Assembly (NCBI GenBank): GCA_018378775.1
Contig: JAGZWV010000043.1
Coordinates: forward strand, 1 to 16,111
DNA length: 16,111 nt
From: Collinsella sp.
GTDB taxonomy: Bacteria > Actinomycetota > Coriobacteriia > Coriobacteriales > Coriobacteriaceae
Direction of reading: 5' to 3'
The notes under the pieces: model-generated
What the model saw: the letters and a program-made list of their open reading frames with translations, nothing else
The model's database searches: none
Told to the model about the DNA's origin: nothing
Shown here: positions 15,403 through 16,111 of the stretch, piece after piece
Numbering within the stretch: the stretch's first letter is position 1
Layout: each line of letters opens with the position of its first letter
Position numbers and translations under genes: made by a program

Positions 15403-15539
15403 ACAAACTTCTTATCAGCTTTTCTGTAACGAGCACGCAACGACCCGAAGCCGGAGCGCAGGGCGGGAAATGCCTTTGCCTCGCGCGACCCTGCGCAGCC
15501 GTGAGCGAGAGGGAAAGGCATTTCCCGCCCTGCGCTCCG
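15373..15539 (-). repeat. Two-hairpin intergenic repeat, copy B
   Basis: This copy starts 19 nt after the rubrerythrin stop. On the minus strand it has a perfect 26-bp hairpin (arms 15514-15539 and 15452-15477, 36-base loop), a 50-base linker (15403-15452) and the terminator hairpin 15379-15402. Against copy A the linker matches at 44 of 50 positions and the loop differs by one substitution. The arms differ in three places, each with the matching change on the opposite arm. Confidence 0.85.
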
Positions 15540-15558
15540 CAGCAGCCAGCGCCAAGCG

Positions 15559-16098
15559 CTAGTAGTTCACCACCTGCTCCTCAAAGTACGCCTTCGGGTG
15601 GTTACACACCGGGCACACCTCAGGCGCCTCAGCACCAACGTGCAGGTGCCCGCAGTTCAGGCACTTCCACACCTTTACGCCCTCGCGCTCAAACACCTCG
15701 CCCGACTCGATGCGCTCGACGAGTTTGTTGTAGCGCTCCTCGTGGGCCTTCTCGACGGCGGCGACGCCACGGAACTTCTCAGCGATCTCGGCAAAACCCT
15801 CCTCCTCGGCGGTCTTGGCGAACTCGTCGTACATCGTGGTCCACTCGTAGTTCTCGCCCGCAGCGGCATCACGCAGATTGTCCAGGGTATCGGGGACGGC
15901 GCCGTCGTGCAGATACTTAAACCACAGCTTGGCGTGCTCGGACTCGTTGCCCGCCGTCTCGGCAAAAATATTCGAGATCTGAACGTAGCCGTCCTTTTTG
16001 GCCTTGGATGCATAGTAGCGATACTTGGTGTGTGCCTGGGACTCACCGGCAAAAGCGGTCTCGAGGTTCTTCTTGGTTTGGGAATTCTCAAAATCCAT
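15559..16098 (-). CDS. rbr: Rubrerythrin (diiron peroxidase with rubredoxin domain)
   Basis: A 179-residue cytosolic protein that reduces hydrogen peroxide to water in anaerobes, using electrons passed through its rubredoxin domain. Residues 1-135 form the four-helix ferritin-like bundle with diiron ligands at E19, E52-x-x-H55 and E116-x-x-H119; E97 is a likely further ligand. Residues 140-179 form the rubredoxin-like tail with C146-x2-C149 and C162-x2-C165. Both sites are intact, so the enzyme should work. Length is slightly under that of the Desulfovibrio protein (191). The start ATG 16098 has GGGAAG upstream; its promoter is beyond the window. Its presence supports an anaerobic or microaerophilic host. 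Repeat copy B follows the stop. Confidence 0.96.
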   Translation of the reverse strand: MDFENSQTKKNLETAFAGESQAHTKYRYYASKAKKDGYVQISNIFAETAGNESEHAKLWFKYLHDGAVPDTLDNLRDAAAGENYEWTTMYDEFAKTAEEEGFAEIAEKFRGVAAVEKAHEERYNKLVERIESGEVFEREGVKVWKCLNCGHLHVGAEAPEVCPVCNHPKAYFEEQVVNY

Positions 16099-16111
16099 AG
16101 GTGTACTTCCC

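Noticed and set aside
15276..15521. 81-codon minus-strand frame crossing repeat copy B
   Set aside because: It crosses the long hairpin and terminator and has a Cys/Gly/Arg-rich composition; its tail only overlaps the frame discussed for the membrane protein in another phase.

Overview
The window looks like chromosomal DNA of a high-GC, gut-type actinobacterium, most probably a Coriobacteriia member such as Collinsella. I infer this from the protein flavour, the GC-rich third codon positions, an Mfd/Nth/RmuC housekeeping set and a clostridial-style rubrerythrin; it is not proven by a marker gene. All genes but one lie on the minus strand.

Layout, left to right. Positions 1-92 look like the end of an IS3-like insertion sequence with the first 15 codons of its transposase. 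Positions 170-2090 hold a sugar-isomerase (SIS) protein resembling fructosamine-6-phosphate deglycases, divergent from a GntR/UTRA regulator; the 205 bp between them carries a 10-bp inverted repeat and a small palindrome that suit local control. A strong bidirectional terminator (2097-2137) closes that unit. Positions 2136-4729 hold a phosphinothricin-type GNAT acetyltransferase, a threonine aldolase-type PLP lyase and a PAP2-family membrane phosphatase. Positions 4786-12586 hold mfd, nth, an ABC exporter half-transporter and rmuC, so three DNA-maintenance genes sit close together on one strand.

From about 12640 onward the window becomes accessory. An AT-richer two-gene unit (12638-13728) encodes a DUF6036/AbiEii-like nucleotidyltransferase and, starting at a TTG that overlaps its stop codon, a helix-turn-helix protein. 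This is laid out like a toxin-antitoxin or phage-defence pair. A small single-span membrane protein, a four-span membrane protein with an unsettled start, and a rubrerythrin follow.

The most striking non-coding signal is a structured element of about 165 bp present twice (14540-14702 and 15373-15539), each time starting about 20 nt after the stop of a minus-strand gene. Each copy has a perfect 24-26 bp hairpin, a 50-nt linker (44 of 50 positions identical) and a textbook intrinsic terminator. The hairpin arms differ between copies, but every difference is compensated on the opposite arm, so the base pairing itself appears to be maintained.

Several gene starts were moved inward from the longest open frame to an ATG with a good Shine-Dalgarno (GNAT, mfd, nth, ABC transporter, rmuC, the 144-aa protein). 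No tRNA, rRNA, CRISPR array or replication origin was seen.
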